Origin: Candidatus Gastranaerophilales bacterium
Lineage (GTDB): Bacteria > Cyanobacteriota > Vampirovibrionia > Gastranaerophilales > Gastranaerophilaceae
Reading direction: 5' to 3'
Assembly: GCA_947632315.1 (NCBI GenBank)
Contig: CANROV010000053.1
Location: 1-11,394 of the forward strand
Length of the DNA: 11,394 bases
Under the pieces are notes generated by a model. It did not search any database. It was not told where the DNA came from and saw nothing but the letters and a program-made list of their open reading frames with translations. A program made the position numbers and the translations under genes. Shown piece by piece: positions 1 to 6,902 of the stretch (the stretch's first letter is position 1; each line of letters begins with the position of its first letter).

Positions 1-624
1 ATCCACATCAATAAGACAGCTTGAATTTTCATGGTTTTCCAAATCAACATTATTACACCCCTGCTCAAATTTTGATACTATATAAGCTGTTCCCCTGGCA
101 TCAACAACAAACGGCTTATCTTTATATTCGGTTAAATTATATTTTTTAATTTTACCGGTTGTAAACGTCTTATATTTATACTTATCGGATTTAATATTAT
201 AAACATAATCATCCTCAACATACATTCTTGAGATTATCATATTTGCAAATTCATTTGCATTTTTAAAATCTTTAACTTGTTTACCCTCAACCTTATTTTC
301 CAACCTAAGCACTTCGTTTAAAGTCCCCAATGCAAATTTATGCTGCAGATGCAATCTATATTCTACTGTACATCCTTGTGAATTAGATATTCCATAAATA
401 AATAAAGAAATTAAGTAAATTATAAGAAGATTTAACAAGAATAAAATTACTATAATAAGCAGTTTTAAAAATTCTTTCAGCTTAAAGGGAAACTTGGGAA
501 AAAGTGCATACTTAAAACATTTTCTGTTTTGTATCAGATATTTTAAAGATTCAAAACCCTTTATTATTAAAATTACAAGAAGTATAAATAATATCAGACC
601 TATCAAGTATATTATATAATCCAT
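1..624 (-). CDS. Two-helix membrane protein, partial (3' end outside window)
   Basis: An open frame of 208 codons runs leftward from the ATG at 624-622 to the window edge without a stop. An AAAGG ribosome site (632-636) lies 7 nt upstream, and a promoter-like TATAAT lies at 659-654. The protein opens with a hydrophobic helix (about residues 4-22), a basic linker (29-52, several Lys/Arg), a second long hydrophobic helix (about 53-78), and then a soluble part with scattered Cys. The segment DARGTAYIV (175-183), followed by Cys190, Cys203 and LIDVD (204-208), faintly recalls the globular end of pilin-like proteins in this bacterial group. There is no type IV prepilin leader, so I do not call it a pilin. 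Two helices with both ends probably on the same side fit an inner-membrane protein with a periplasmic domain. The function is unknown. That the gene is real is well supported by the frame, ribosome site and promoter. Confidence 0.75.
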   Translation of the reverse strand, partial: MDYIIYLIGLILFILLVILIIKGFESLKYLIQNRKCFKYALFPKFPFKLKEFLKLLIIVILFLLNLLIIYLISLFIYGISNSQGCTVEYRLHLQHKFALGTLNEVLRLENKVEGKQVKDFKNANEFANMIISRMYVEDDYVYNIKSDKYKYKTFTTGKIKKYNLTEYKDKPFVVDARGTAYIVSKFEQGCNNVDLENHENSSCLIDVD

Positions 625-653
625 TTTTTTACCTTTAGTAATTAACCGAAATT

Positions 654-682
654 ATTATACCAAATTTTTTAAGGGGGGGGGG
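654..682 (-). promoter_or_regulatory. Candidate promoter of the leftward membrane-protein gene, -35 made of the G tract
   Basis: On the minus strand a perfect TATAAT lies at 659-654. A 17-nt spacer upstream places the -35 hexamer at 682-677, which is entirely inside the C run of that strand (G run on plus). Transcription would start near 647, leaving about 10 nt before the AAAGG ribosome site. The -10 is convincing. The -35 does not match consensus, so the promoter is either weak, activator-dependent, or tuned by the tract. Confidence 0.5.
673..682 (+). repeat. Homopolymer of ten G
   Basis: Ten consecutive G occur in an intergenic region that is otherwise almost all A and T. Two GGG runs follow at 685-687 and 690-692, so 673-692 meets the simple four-run G-quadruplex pattern on the plus strand. 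The tract overlaps the expected -35 of the leftward promoter and lies about 120 bp upstream of the rightward peptidase start. Tracts of this length are prone to slipped-strand mispairing. Confidence 0.9.
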
Positions 683-804
683 AAGGGATGGGAATATTTT
701 TTATCATATATATTAATTTTTATTAATAACCATATATTAAATATATCAATTTTATATAAATTATTTTTTTATTAAATATAAAGAAAAGAGGAGAGATAGT
801 ACTA

Positions 805-2190
805 ATGAATATTGAAAGAGTTTTTAGCGAAAAAAACATAAATAATACAACAATAAATGAAAAAGCTGCTGAAAATCAAGAATATAAAAACAATGAAAAT
901 ATTTTTAATTTAAATGTCTATAATGAAAGTAAAGATATAAATACATTGATAGCAGAATGTTTTGAATTAGAAAATATAATTAACGAAACAGCTAAAAACT
1001 CAGAATTGTGTTCTTCCTCGAAAACAAACGGTCAAATTGATGATTCAAGGCAAGGGCGTATAGGTGATTGCTGGTTATTAGCAGGACTTAATTCATTAAG
1101 TTATACAGAAGCAGGAAGACAAGCTATTAAAGATTCATTGGAATATCATGATGAATATACTATAGTTCATCTTAACGGAGTTGGTGATTATGTTGTAAAA
1201 TATTCCGAACTATTAAAAGCAGAATGGTCAGATCAATATTCCAAAGGTGATAAAGATATGATGATTTTTGAAATTGCAATGAGAAAAGTATTAGATGATA
1301 TTATAAACGGAAAAGTTAAAGTAGATGAAAATGCTCCCGGTTATATAAAAGATCAAGAAAAATTAAAACAAGATTGTGAAGGTACAGAAGGAGAAAGATT
1401 ATCAATAGAAGGCGGCTGGGAAAAAGAACTTTGGTATTATCTTACCGGTAAAACTTCTACAACTGCTGATAATAAAACTGAAATGAATAAATATCTGGAT
1501 GAATTCCAAAAAAATGGGGGCAAAGATATTGTGCTTGGAACATCAAATAAAGATGAAGCTGTAATGGCTCAAGATATAAATGGACAATTATTTTGGTTTG
1601 GAGCACCGCATGCTTGTTCAGTAAAAAAAGTCACTGATGATAATGTTACAATTACTAATCCGGCGAATTCCGCTACAGAAATAGTTTTAACAAGAGAAAA
1701 ATTTTTAGAAATATTTGATACTATAGAAAAATGTGATTTATCCAATACAAAAGAAGAAAGTTTTACGACAATTAAAACTGAAAATGGTCACGGTGATACA
1801 GTAGAATATGCAGATAGAGATGTAGTTTGTTATGATAACGGAAATATCCAATATATACGTTATTATGATAAAGACGGAAATGTAAAATCTATAGAAAAAT
1901 ATAATTCTAAAGGGAAAATTGAAGAAAGAACAGATTATGCTGAGAATGGGAAATCAGCATTGAAAACTGAATATAATAAATCGGGTAACGTTAAATCACA
2001 AACATATTGTTTTGAAACAGATTATTGGGGAAATGAAAAACAGTGGTTAGGTGAGACTTCTGATGAAATTGTTGAAAATATATATGAAAGAGGGCTTTTA
2101 GAATATTCAGGATGGTCAGGAGAACAAATATATAATTGTGCCACTATGACAGACAAAGAATGGAATGATTTTAAAAAGAACTTAGTTTAG
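805..2190 (+). CDS. Calpain-like (peptidase family C2) cysteine peptidase with C-terminal repeats
   Basis: The 461-residue protein carries the calpain active-site signature: GRIGDCWLL with catalytic Cys89, His269 in GAPHACSV, and Asn285 in ITNPANS. This is the expected Cys-His-Asn order and spacing, so it is probably an active thiol endopeptidase. The Trp that usually follows N-P in calpains is absent (N-P-A). Residues 1-75 are polar, Asn- and Glu-rich and of unknown role. Residues 343-402 form five 12-residue repeats, followed by a short tail ending in a W-x-x-F segment. No signal peptide or membrane helix is visible, so it acts in the cytoplasm or leaves by a non-Sec route. The start is set by AGGAG at 789-793, with an 11-nt spacer that is slightly long. 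It is transcribed alone, facing the end of priA 65 bp away. Calcium dependence cannot be judged. Confidence 0.85.
   Translation: MNIERVFSEKNINNTTINEKAAENQEYKNNENIFNLNVYNESKDINTLIAECFELENIINETAKNSELCSSSKTNGQIDDSRQGRIGDCWLLAGLNSLSYTEAGRQAIKDSLEYHDEYTIVHLNGVGDYVVKYSELLKAEWSDQYSKGDKDMMIFEIAMRKVLDDIINGKVKVDENAPGYIKDQEKLKQDCEGTEGERLSIEGGWEKELWYYLTGKTSTTADNKTEMNKYLDEFQKNGGKDIVLGTSNKDEAVMAQDINGQLFWFGAPHACSVKKVTDDNVTITNPANSATEIVLTREKFLEIFDTIEKCDLSNTKEESFTTIKTENGHGDTVEYADRDVVCYDNGNIQYIRYYDKDGNVKSIEKYNSKGKIEERTDYAENGKSALKTEYNKSGNVKSQTYCFETDYWGNEKQWLGETSDEIVENIYERGLLEYSGWSGEQIYNCATMTDKEWNDFKKNLV
1831..2010 (+). repeat. Five tandem 12-residue repeats in the C2 peptidase
   Basis: Residues 343-402 divide exactly into five 12-mers: YDNGNIQYIRYY, DKDGNVKSIEKY, NSKGKIEERTDY, AENGKSALKTEY and NKSGNVKSQTYC. 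Gly is fixed at position 4. Lys or Asn is fixed at 5, and Tyr at 12 in four units, with Tyr-Cys ending the fifth. The pattern resembles MORN-like (YwqK-type) or YD/RHS-like beta-hairpin repeats. The DNA copies have diverged, so this is an old protein repeat and not a recent DNA expansion. Confidence 0.75.
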
Positions 2191-2255
2191 CTAATAAATA
2201 AACATCAGGCGGAATTAAAATTTTTTCAGTTTTTCTGAATATAATTCAAGTATTT

Positions 2256-4535
2256 TTAAATTATATCAACAGGGTCAATATCAATAATCATTTTTATGTC
2301 ATCTGCTACCGACGTATTTTTAACAAATGTTGAGATTAAATACTGCCCTTTTTTACCCATTTTATTTTTTATGATTATTTGAAATCTGTATTCATTATTA
2401 ATTTTATACATAATACATTTCATAGAACCGTTAATTTCAATATATTCGCTCAATTTTAATTTATTAATCTGCTCTTTTAATCTGTTAGAAATTTCATGAG
2501 CGCAAACAGCACTTCTGGCTTCATCTGTTGAAGAAATCTGTATTTTTATAATTTGACAGAAGGGAGGATAACCAAACATTTCTCTTCTGTAAATTTCGTT
2601 GTTATAAAATTCTTCATAGTTTTGAGATTTTGCATTTTTTATGGCATATAATTCGGGATTATATGTTTGAAAAATAACTTTTCCGTTAAACTCACCACGC
2701 CCCGAGCGCCCTGCCACCTGCATTAATAATTGAAATCCTCTTTCACTTGAACGGTAATCAGGAAATGAAAAACTAATATCGGCATCTATTACTCCGACTA
2801 AAGTAACATTTTTATTATCAAGCCCCTTTGCAATCATCTGTGTACCTATTAATATATCTGTATTACCGTTTTGGAAATCTTCTAATATTTCTATATATTT
2901 AGTTTTTGATGAAAGAACATCAGAATCTATTCTGGCTATCTTAGCGTTAGGGAATAATTTTTGCACAATAGATTCTATTCTTTGCGTACCCATTCCGCCC
3001 ATTTTTAATTCAGGCGAACCGCATTTCGGGCATAATTCGGGTACTTTTATTGATGTATTGCACCAATGGCATTTTAATGTTTTATCTTCCAAATGATAAA
3101 CAAGCGGAATATCGCAGTTAGTACATTTGATGACTTCTCCGCAAGTCTGGCACTGTACGCTTGTATAAAAGCCCCGTCTGTTCATCAGTAATATAACCTG
3201 TTTTTTATCTGATAAAGTTTCATTTATGGCATTAACCAGCATATTAGAAAAAACAGTTCTTGTTTCACGGTAAAATTCTTCACGCATATCTACAATTGTT
3301 ACTTTAGCTAAATCAGCATTATTAAACCTTGAATTTAAAGTTATCAGATTATTATTATCGGAGGAAAGTGCCTTACAATATGAAGTTATATCAGGAGTAG
3401 CACTACCTTTTATTAAAGAAGCTTTATACAGTTCGCAAATTTTTTCCGCAACAATTCTGGCGTCGTATCTTGGCGCAGGAGAAGTCTGTTTATAAGAATT
3501 TTCATGTTCTTCATCAATAATTACAAGCCCGATGTCTTTTAAAGGAGCAAATACAGCCGACCTCGCACCTATAATTATTCTTATTTTGTTATCTCTCAGT
3601 TTATTCCAAACATCAAATTTTTCACCTTCAGAAATACTGCTGTGCCATATAGCTATTGAATCGGAATCAAATCTTCTTATCAGTCTTAAAGTTAACTGGG
3701 AAGCTAAAGCTATTTCAGGAGCAAGAAAAAGAACATTTCTTCCTTCCTCCAATACCTTTTCTATGGCTCTGAAATATATTTCCGTCTTGCCTGACCCCGT
3801 TACTCCCTTTAATAAAATAGGAGCTGTCTGTTTTAAATCAATTTTTTTTGAAATTATATCAAAAGCTTTCTGTTGTTCCTCTGACAAAATTGGAAATTCA
3901 TCTCGGTTAACATTTTTAAATACGCTTAACGGGTCACGATATACAGCTTTTTCAATAATATCAACATAACCTTCTTCTTGTAGCTTTAAAACAGTTGCAC
4001 GTGTTGTTCTTGCTTCTTTTTCAAATTCTGTTAAAGGTTTTTCAATATAATGTTCAAGCTTTTCTAATATTGGCAGTCTTCTTGAAGAAGCTCCCTCTTT
4101 TGTTTTAAAAACAATATATTTTTCGGTCTTAATTTTAACTTTTTTACCCGAATTTTCTTTCAAAAATTTCATCGGAATAGCCGCTTGAATAACCGTATTA
4201 ATATCACAGCAATAATAATTTGCTATCCAATCCAATAATTTCAGATAATCTAAGGAGAAAACGGCACGTCTGTCAATAATTTTAACAATTTCTTTAGCTG
4301 TTATACCTTCTTCAAGATAATCGGAAAATCCGACAACAAAAGCAATAATATTCTGCTTTCTTCTGCCGAACGGAACCAAAACGCCTTGTCCTATACGGAT
4401 TTTATCCTTCATGGAAGAAGGAATAATATAAGAAAAAGTTCTGGTGCCAAGATTTTTTACATCAACAAGACAAAGGGCATACTTGTTTGTTATGCCCTGT
4501 TTATTATTTTCTTGTTTCTTCAAATCATCTTCCAT
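2256..4535 (-). CDS. priA: Primosomal protein N', replication-restart helicase PriA
   Basis: PriA is the 3'-to-5' superfamily 2 helicase that recognises stalled forks and starts reloading of the replicative helicase. At 759 residues it has the family's usual length. Visible in order are an N-terminal 3'BD-like domain (about 18-120), Walker A GVTGSGKT (244-251), DEEH (341-344), GSATPD (377-382), the zinc module with eight Cys (462, 465, 471, 474, 489, 492, 502, 505), GTQMIAKG (564-571) and motif VI QVAGRSGRG (606-614). All key residues are present, so it should be active. Residues 1-17 are a charged extension before the conserved start. No Shine-Dalgarno motif precedes the ATG, and the upstream SGNH gene stops 14 nt before it, so translation may be coupled. 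It is last in the leftward array and convergent with the peptidase gene. Confidence 0.97.
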   Translation of the reverse strand: MEDDLKKQENNKQGITNKYALCLVDVKNLGTRTFSYIIPSSMKDKIRIGQGVLVPFGRRKQNIIAFVVGFSDYLEEGITAKEIVKIIDRRAVFSLDYLKLLDWIANYYCCDINTVIQAAIPMKFLKENSGKKVKIKTEKYIVFKTKEGASSRRLPILEKLEHYIEKPLTEFEKEARTTRATVLKLQEEGYVDIIEKAVYRDPLSVFKNVNRDEFPILSEEQQKAFDIISKKIDLKQTAPILLKGVTGSGKTEIYFRAIEKVLEEGRNVLFLAPEIALASQLTLRLIRRFDSDSIAIWHSSISEGEKFDVWNKLRDNKIRIIIGARSAVFAPLKDIGLVIIDEEHENSYKQTSPAPRYDARIVAEKICELYKASLIKGSATPDITSYCKALSSDNNNLITLNSRFNNADLAKVTIVDMREEFYRETRTVFSNMLVNAINETLSDKKQVILLMNRRGFYTSVQCQTCGEVIKCTNCDIPLVYHLEDKTLKCHWCNTSIKVPELCPKCGSPELKMGGMGTQRIESIVQKLFPNAKIARIDSDVLSSKTKYIEILEDFQNGNTDILIGTQMIAKGLDNKNVTLVGVIDADISFSFPDYRSSERGFQLLMQVAGRSGRGEFNGKVIFQTYNPELYAIKNAKSQNYEEFYNNEIYRREMFGYPPFCQIIKIQISSTDEARSAVCAHEISNRLKEQINKLKLSEYIEINGSMKCIMYKINNEYRFQIIIKNKMGKKGQYLISTFVKNTSVADDIKMIIDIDPVDII

Positions 4536-4543
4536 TTGTTTAT

Positions 4544-4828
4544 ATAATACTAATTAATGTATTTTTTTGCAAATTTAGGAGTAAATACAGCCCAAGCTTT
4601 TTCATTCGGATGCCAATCAGATATATCTTTTTTTAATTTATAATCTTTATCAAATACAAATCCTGTAATATCTTTTGTGTGAATAACTTCAATATCTGTT
4701 TCATTGTTTATTTCCTGCCATATATGTGAATTAAGGACTTCGGAATCATACTTAATTTTTAAGTTTCCATTTTCATCAGGCATCTTTTCATCATATATAA
4801 TAATAATAAATTTAGCCTTTGGAGCTAT
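4544..4828 (-). repeat. 285-bp perfect direct repeat, copy 1
   Basis: This block is identical base for base to 5594-5878, an offset of 1050 bp. It covers the last 95 codons of this SGNH gene, the TAG stop and 6 bp past it. Identity ends at 4829 (C here, T in the other copy) and at 4543. Because silent positions and non-coding bases are also identical, this reflects recent gene conversion or duplication and not protein-level selection. Confidence 0.97.
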
Positions 4829-5575
4829 CTCTTTTATTTTTTTATAAGAGGATAACATAATTTTTTTTAAATATTGACTGCTATTTTCAATGAACATTTC
4901 TATATTATCTCTGCCGCCGCCATTTATTATATTATTTATCTTAAATGAATAATATAATAATCTAAAAAGTTGTATCTTCATAAAATAATTTAAAAATTTA
5001 TTTTGTTGAAAATCATCTAAATACTTATAATTAACATAAAGATCATCTACTCTTAAATACCTGTTAATATGGTCATGCATATATACATAAATTACATATT
5101 CGGCATTATTAATTTTTTCTCCCTTTTCGGCACCGGAATAATTTTCAAGTTCTTGAAGATTTGCTAAAATATGAGAACCGCATTGCGAAAAATTATATAT
5201 TGGTCTTTTTGTTATATTTGCTAATAAATAAGGAAAAGTTTGCTCGAGTTTTAATCCTTGACCGTATGCATAAGAGCAACCCAAAACGAGTATAGGATTC
5301 TTACTGTATTCTTCTCCAAATTTTAAACGCTCTTCACCACAAAATTTATTAAAATTTTCACTGTTTGATTCCAGATGAATAATCGGATTTATTTCAAAAG
5401 CATACTTTTCAATATCAATTTTCGATTCATCAATATTCCATCTTATAATTTTATTATTTAACCAATATGGGAGAACATCTTTGCATATATTGTTATCTAT
5501 ATAATATCCTGTAATAACAACTAAAGCTGTAAAAAATAAAATATTAAATAAAATAATTAAAAATATTTTTTTCAA
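4550..5575 (-). CDS. Membrane-anchored SGNH-hydrolase-like protein (downstream paralogue)
   Basis: The protein has 341 residues. Residues 3-23 are a hydrophobic signal anchor after Lys-Lys, so the rest probably faces the periplasm. An SGNH/GDSL-like fold is suggested by GCSYAYGQG (99-107, nucleophile Ser101, with Cys where GDS has Asp), NFSQCGS (128-134, block II-like), YMHDHINR (165-172, block III-like) and DWHPN (320-324, Asp320 and His322). The Ser-Asp-His set fits an esterase or acyl-transfer enzyme acting on envelope polymers; the substrate is unknown. The start codon is TTG, chosen because AAAGGA sits 7 nt upstream. Residues 247-341 are identical to the end of the neighbouring paralogue at 5600-6658, while the middle differs strongly. 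It lies 24 nt after that paralogue and 14 nt before priA. Confidence 0.75.
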   Translation of the reverse strand: MKKIFLIILFNILFFTALVVITGYYIDNNICKDVLPYWLNNKIIRWNIDESKIDIEKYAFEINPIIHLESNSENFNKFCGEERLKFGEEYSKNPILVLGCSYAYGQGLKLEQTFPYLLANITKRPIYNFSQCGSHILANLQELENYSGAEKGEKINNAEYVIYVYMHDHINRYLRVDDLYVNYKYLDDFQQNKFLNYFMKIQLFRLLYYSFKINNIINGGGRDNIEMFIENSSQYLKKIMLSSYKKIKEIAPKAKFIIIIYDEKMPDENGNLKIKYDSEVLNSHIWQEINNETDIEVIHTKDITGFVFDKDYKLKKDISDWHPNEKAWAVFTPKFAKKYIN

Positions 5576-5582
5576 TTAATCG

Positions 5583-5588
5583 TCCTTT
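5583..5588 (-). promoter_or_regulatory. Ribosome binding site fixing a TTG start
   Basis: AAAGGA on the minus strand lies 7 nt before the TTG at 5575-5573. The encoded N-terminus (MKKIFLIILF) aligns with that of the paralogue (MKNKIKKILL), which supports TTG as the true start. Confidence 0.75.
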
Positions 5589-5593
5589 CTTAA

Positions 5594-5878
5594 ATAATAC
5601 TAATTAATGTATTTTTTTGCAAATTTAGGAGTAAATACAGCCCAAGCTTTTTCATTCGGATGCCAATCAGATATATCTTTTTTTAATTTATAATCTTTAT
5701 CAAATACAAATCCTGTAATATCTTTTGTGTGAATAACTTCAATATCTGTTTCATTGTTTATTTCCTGCCATATATGTGAATTAAGGACTTCGGAATCATA
5801 CTTAATTTTTAAGTTTCCATTTTCATCAGGCATCTTTTCATCATATATAATAATAATAAATTTAGCCTTTGGAGCTAT
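5594..5878 (-). repeat. 285-bp perfect direct repeat, copy 2
   Basis: This is the second copy of the block at 4544-4828, forming the 3' end of the upstream SGNH paralogue. Outside the block the two genes keep patches of similarity, for example around the catalytic-serine region, but diverge widely between them. This is the pattern expected from an old tandem duplication with a recently homogenised 3' end. Confidence 0.97.
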
Positions 5879-6658
5879 TTCTTTTATATGTTCATAAGAG
5901 AGTAAAATTGAATTTTTTAGAAATTTGCTGCTATTTTGAGCAAAACGATTTATATATTCTTTATTCTTTTCACTATTCACAATTCTGTTTATCTTTTGTT
6001 CAATAAACAAAAATCTAAAAACAGGTATTTTTAAAATATTTTTTACAAATACATTTGTTTTCGGACTAATAAGATACTCATAAAAGTTATACATAATATT
6101 TATAACTAAGAATCTGTTAATATGATCATGCATATAAATATATATTACATACTCAGAATTTTTTAATTTATTTATATTATCCTCATTTATTTCAATAAAA
6201 TATCTAATATTATCCAGGCTGGTCCAAATAAAACCACCGCAGTTTGAAAAATTATATATTGGTCTTTTTGTAATATTTGACAGTAAATAAGAAAAAGTTT
6301 GTTCTCGTTTTAATCCATGACCATAAGCATAAGAACCACCCAATAATATTATCGGAGGCTTATTATATTCTTCCCCCCCCCCTGAGGAATTTACACGATC
6401 TTCACCGCAAAATCGCTTAATATTATCTTCCGTTAATTCTAAACGAATAACTTGACATTTTTCGACATTATATTTTGAAATATCAATTTTAGAATAATCA
6501 ATATTATTTTGAAAGATATTAGAACCTATCAAAGCATTTTTAAATGCTTCTAAATGTATATGAGAATCAATAAAGAAACTTACTGCCCAACAGATAGCAG
6601 TCAAAAATAATATATTAATTACAAGAATTAATAATATTTTCTTTATTTTATTCTTCAT
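5600..6658 (-). CDS. Membrane-anchored SGNH-hydrolase-like protein (upstream paralogue) with in-frame G tract
   Basis: The protein has 352 residues and the same plan as its neighbour: a Lys-rich start, a signal anchor at about 7-30, GGSYAYGHG (107-115, presumed nucleophile Ser109), NFSNCGG (136-142), YMHDHINR (175-182) and DWHPN (331-335, Asp331 and His333). It is probably an envelope-facing esterase or acyltransferase of unknown substrate. Codons 93-95 plus the next base are a run of ten G, giving Gly-Gly-Gly. The paralogue has LKFGEEY here with no tract. As written the frame is intact. One extra or one missing G brings a stop (TAA) before Ser109, so the gene is a phase-variation candidate. 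The start overlaps the end of the PC4 gene by 11 bp, implying coupled translation. Its last 95 codons are identical to those of the downstream paralogue. Confidence 0.75.
   Translation of the reverse strand: MKNKIKKILLILVINILFLTAICWAVSFFIDSHIHLEAFKNALIGSNIFQNNIDYSKIDISKYNVEKCQVIRLELTEDNIKRFCGEDRVNSSGGGEEYNKPPIILLGGSYAYGHGLKREQTFSYLLSNITKRPIYNFSNCGGFIWTSLDNIRYFIEINEDNINKLKNSEYVIYIYMHDHINRFLVINIMYNFYEYLISPKTNVFVKNILKIPVFRFLFIEQKINRIVNSEKNKEYINRFAQNSSKFLKNSILLSYEHIKEIAPKAKFIIIIYDEKMPDENGNLKIKYDSEVLNSHIWQEINNETDIEVIHTKDITGFVFDKDYKLKKDISDWHPNEKAWAVFTPKFAKKYIN
6373..6382 (-). repeat. Ten-G tract inside the SGNH gene (coding strand)
   Basis: The coding strand reads TCA, then ten G, then AAGAATATAA. 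With 11 (or 8) G the frame continues through GGA AGA ATA to TAA. With 9 G it continues through AAG AAT ATA ATA AGC CTC CGA to TAA. Both truncate the protein near residue 98-102, before the presumed catalytic serine. Confidence 0.9.
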
Positions 6659-6890
6659 TCGAAGTTAAAAGTTCCTGCATAGCTTCTTCAACAGCGTCTT
6701 TTAATGTTACCAAGTTATCAGGAGAAACTGTCACACCTTTTTTTGTAGGAAGCCAATTTGCTCCGTCATCCGTTGTATAAAATATTCTTAAATCAAGATA
6801 TTTTTTTTCTTTATATGAATTAATACTAATTTGTAATTGTTCGGTTGCATTTCTCGGTATTGTTGCAAGTACTTTTGCGTCTTCTGCCAT
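6648..6890 (-). CDS. PC4/p15-type transcriptional coactivator-like ssDNA-binding protein
   Basis: At 80 residues this is the usual size of bacterial PC4-domain proteins, which bind single-stranded DNA or melted duplex as dimers through a curved beta-sheet. The hallmark pattern is present: LQISINSYKEKKYLDLRIFY (about 19-38), then a turn with Trp46 and PTKKGVTVSP (48-57), then the C-terminal amphipathic dimerisation helix (about 59-75). The start is set by AAGGAG at 6899-6904, 8 nt upstream; this site overlaps the stop codon of the phosphohexomutase gene. The 3' end overlaps the SGNH gene start by 11 bp. The physiological role of bacterial PC4 proteins is poorly defined. Position in one array with priA could hint at a DNA-related job, but that is weak. 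Confidence 0.85.
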   Translation of the reverse strand: MAEDAKVLATIPRNATEQLQISINSYKEKKYLDLRIFYTTDDGANWLPTKKGVTVSPDNLVTLKDAVEEAMQELLTSNEE

Positions 6891-6902
6891 TTGTTTATCT
6901 CC

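Noticed and set aside
693..780. ATTAAT- and ATATAT-type repeats upstream of the peptidase gene
   Set aside because: The stretch is nearly pure A and T, so short palindromes and direct repeats are expected by chance. No unambiguous promoter can be chosen.
2225..2239. Hairpin TTCAG-TTTTT-CTGAA between the convergent peptidase and priA genes, as a shared terminator
   Set aside because: The stem has only 5 bp with few G-C pairs, and no proper T run follows on either strand. Termination must occur here or beyond, but this hairpin is too weak to call.
3532..3969. Open frame of 145 codons on the plus strand inside priA
   Set aside because: It is antisense to the conserved helicase core of priA, lacks a ribosome site, and its protein has no recognisable features beyond reversed hydrophobic runs.
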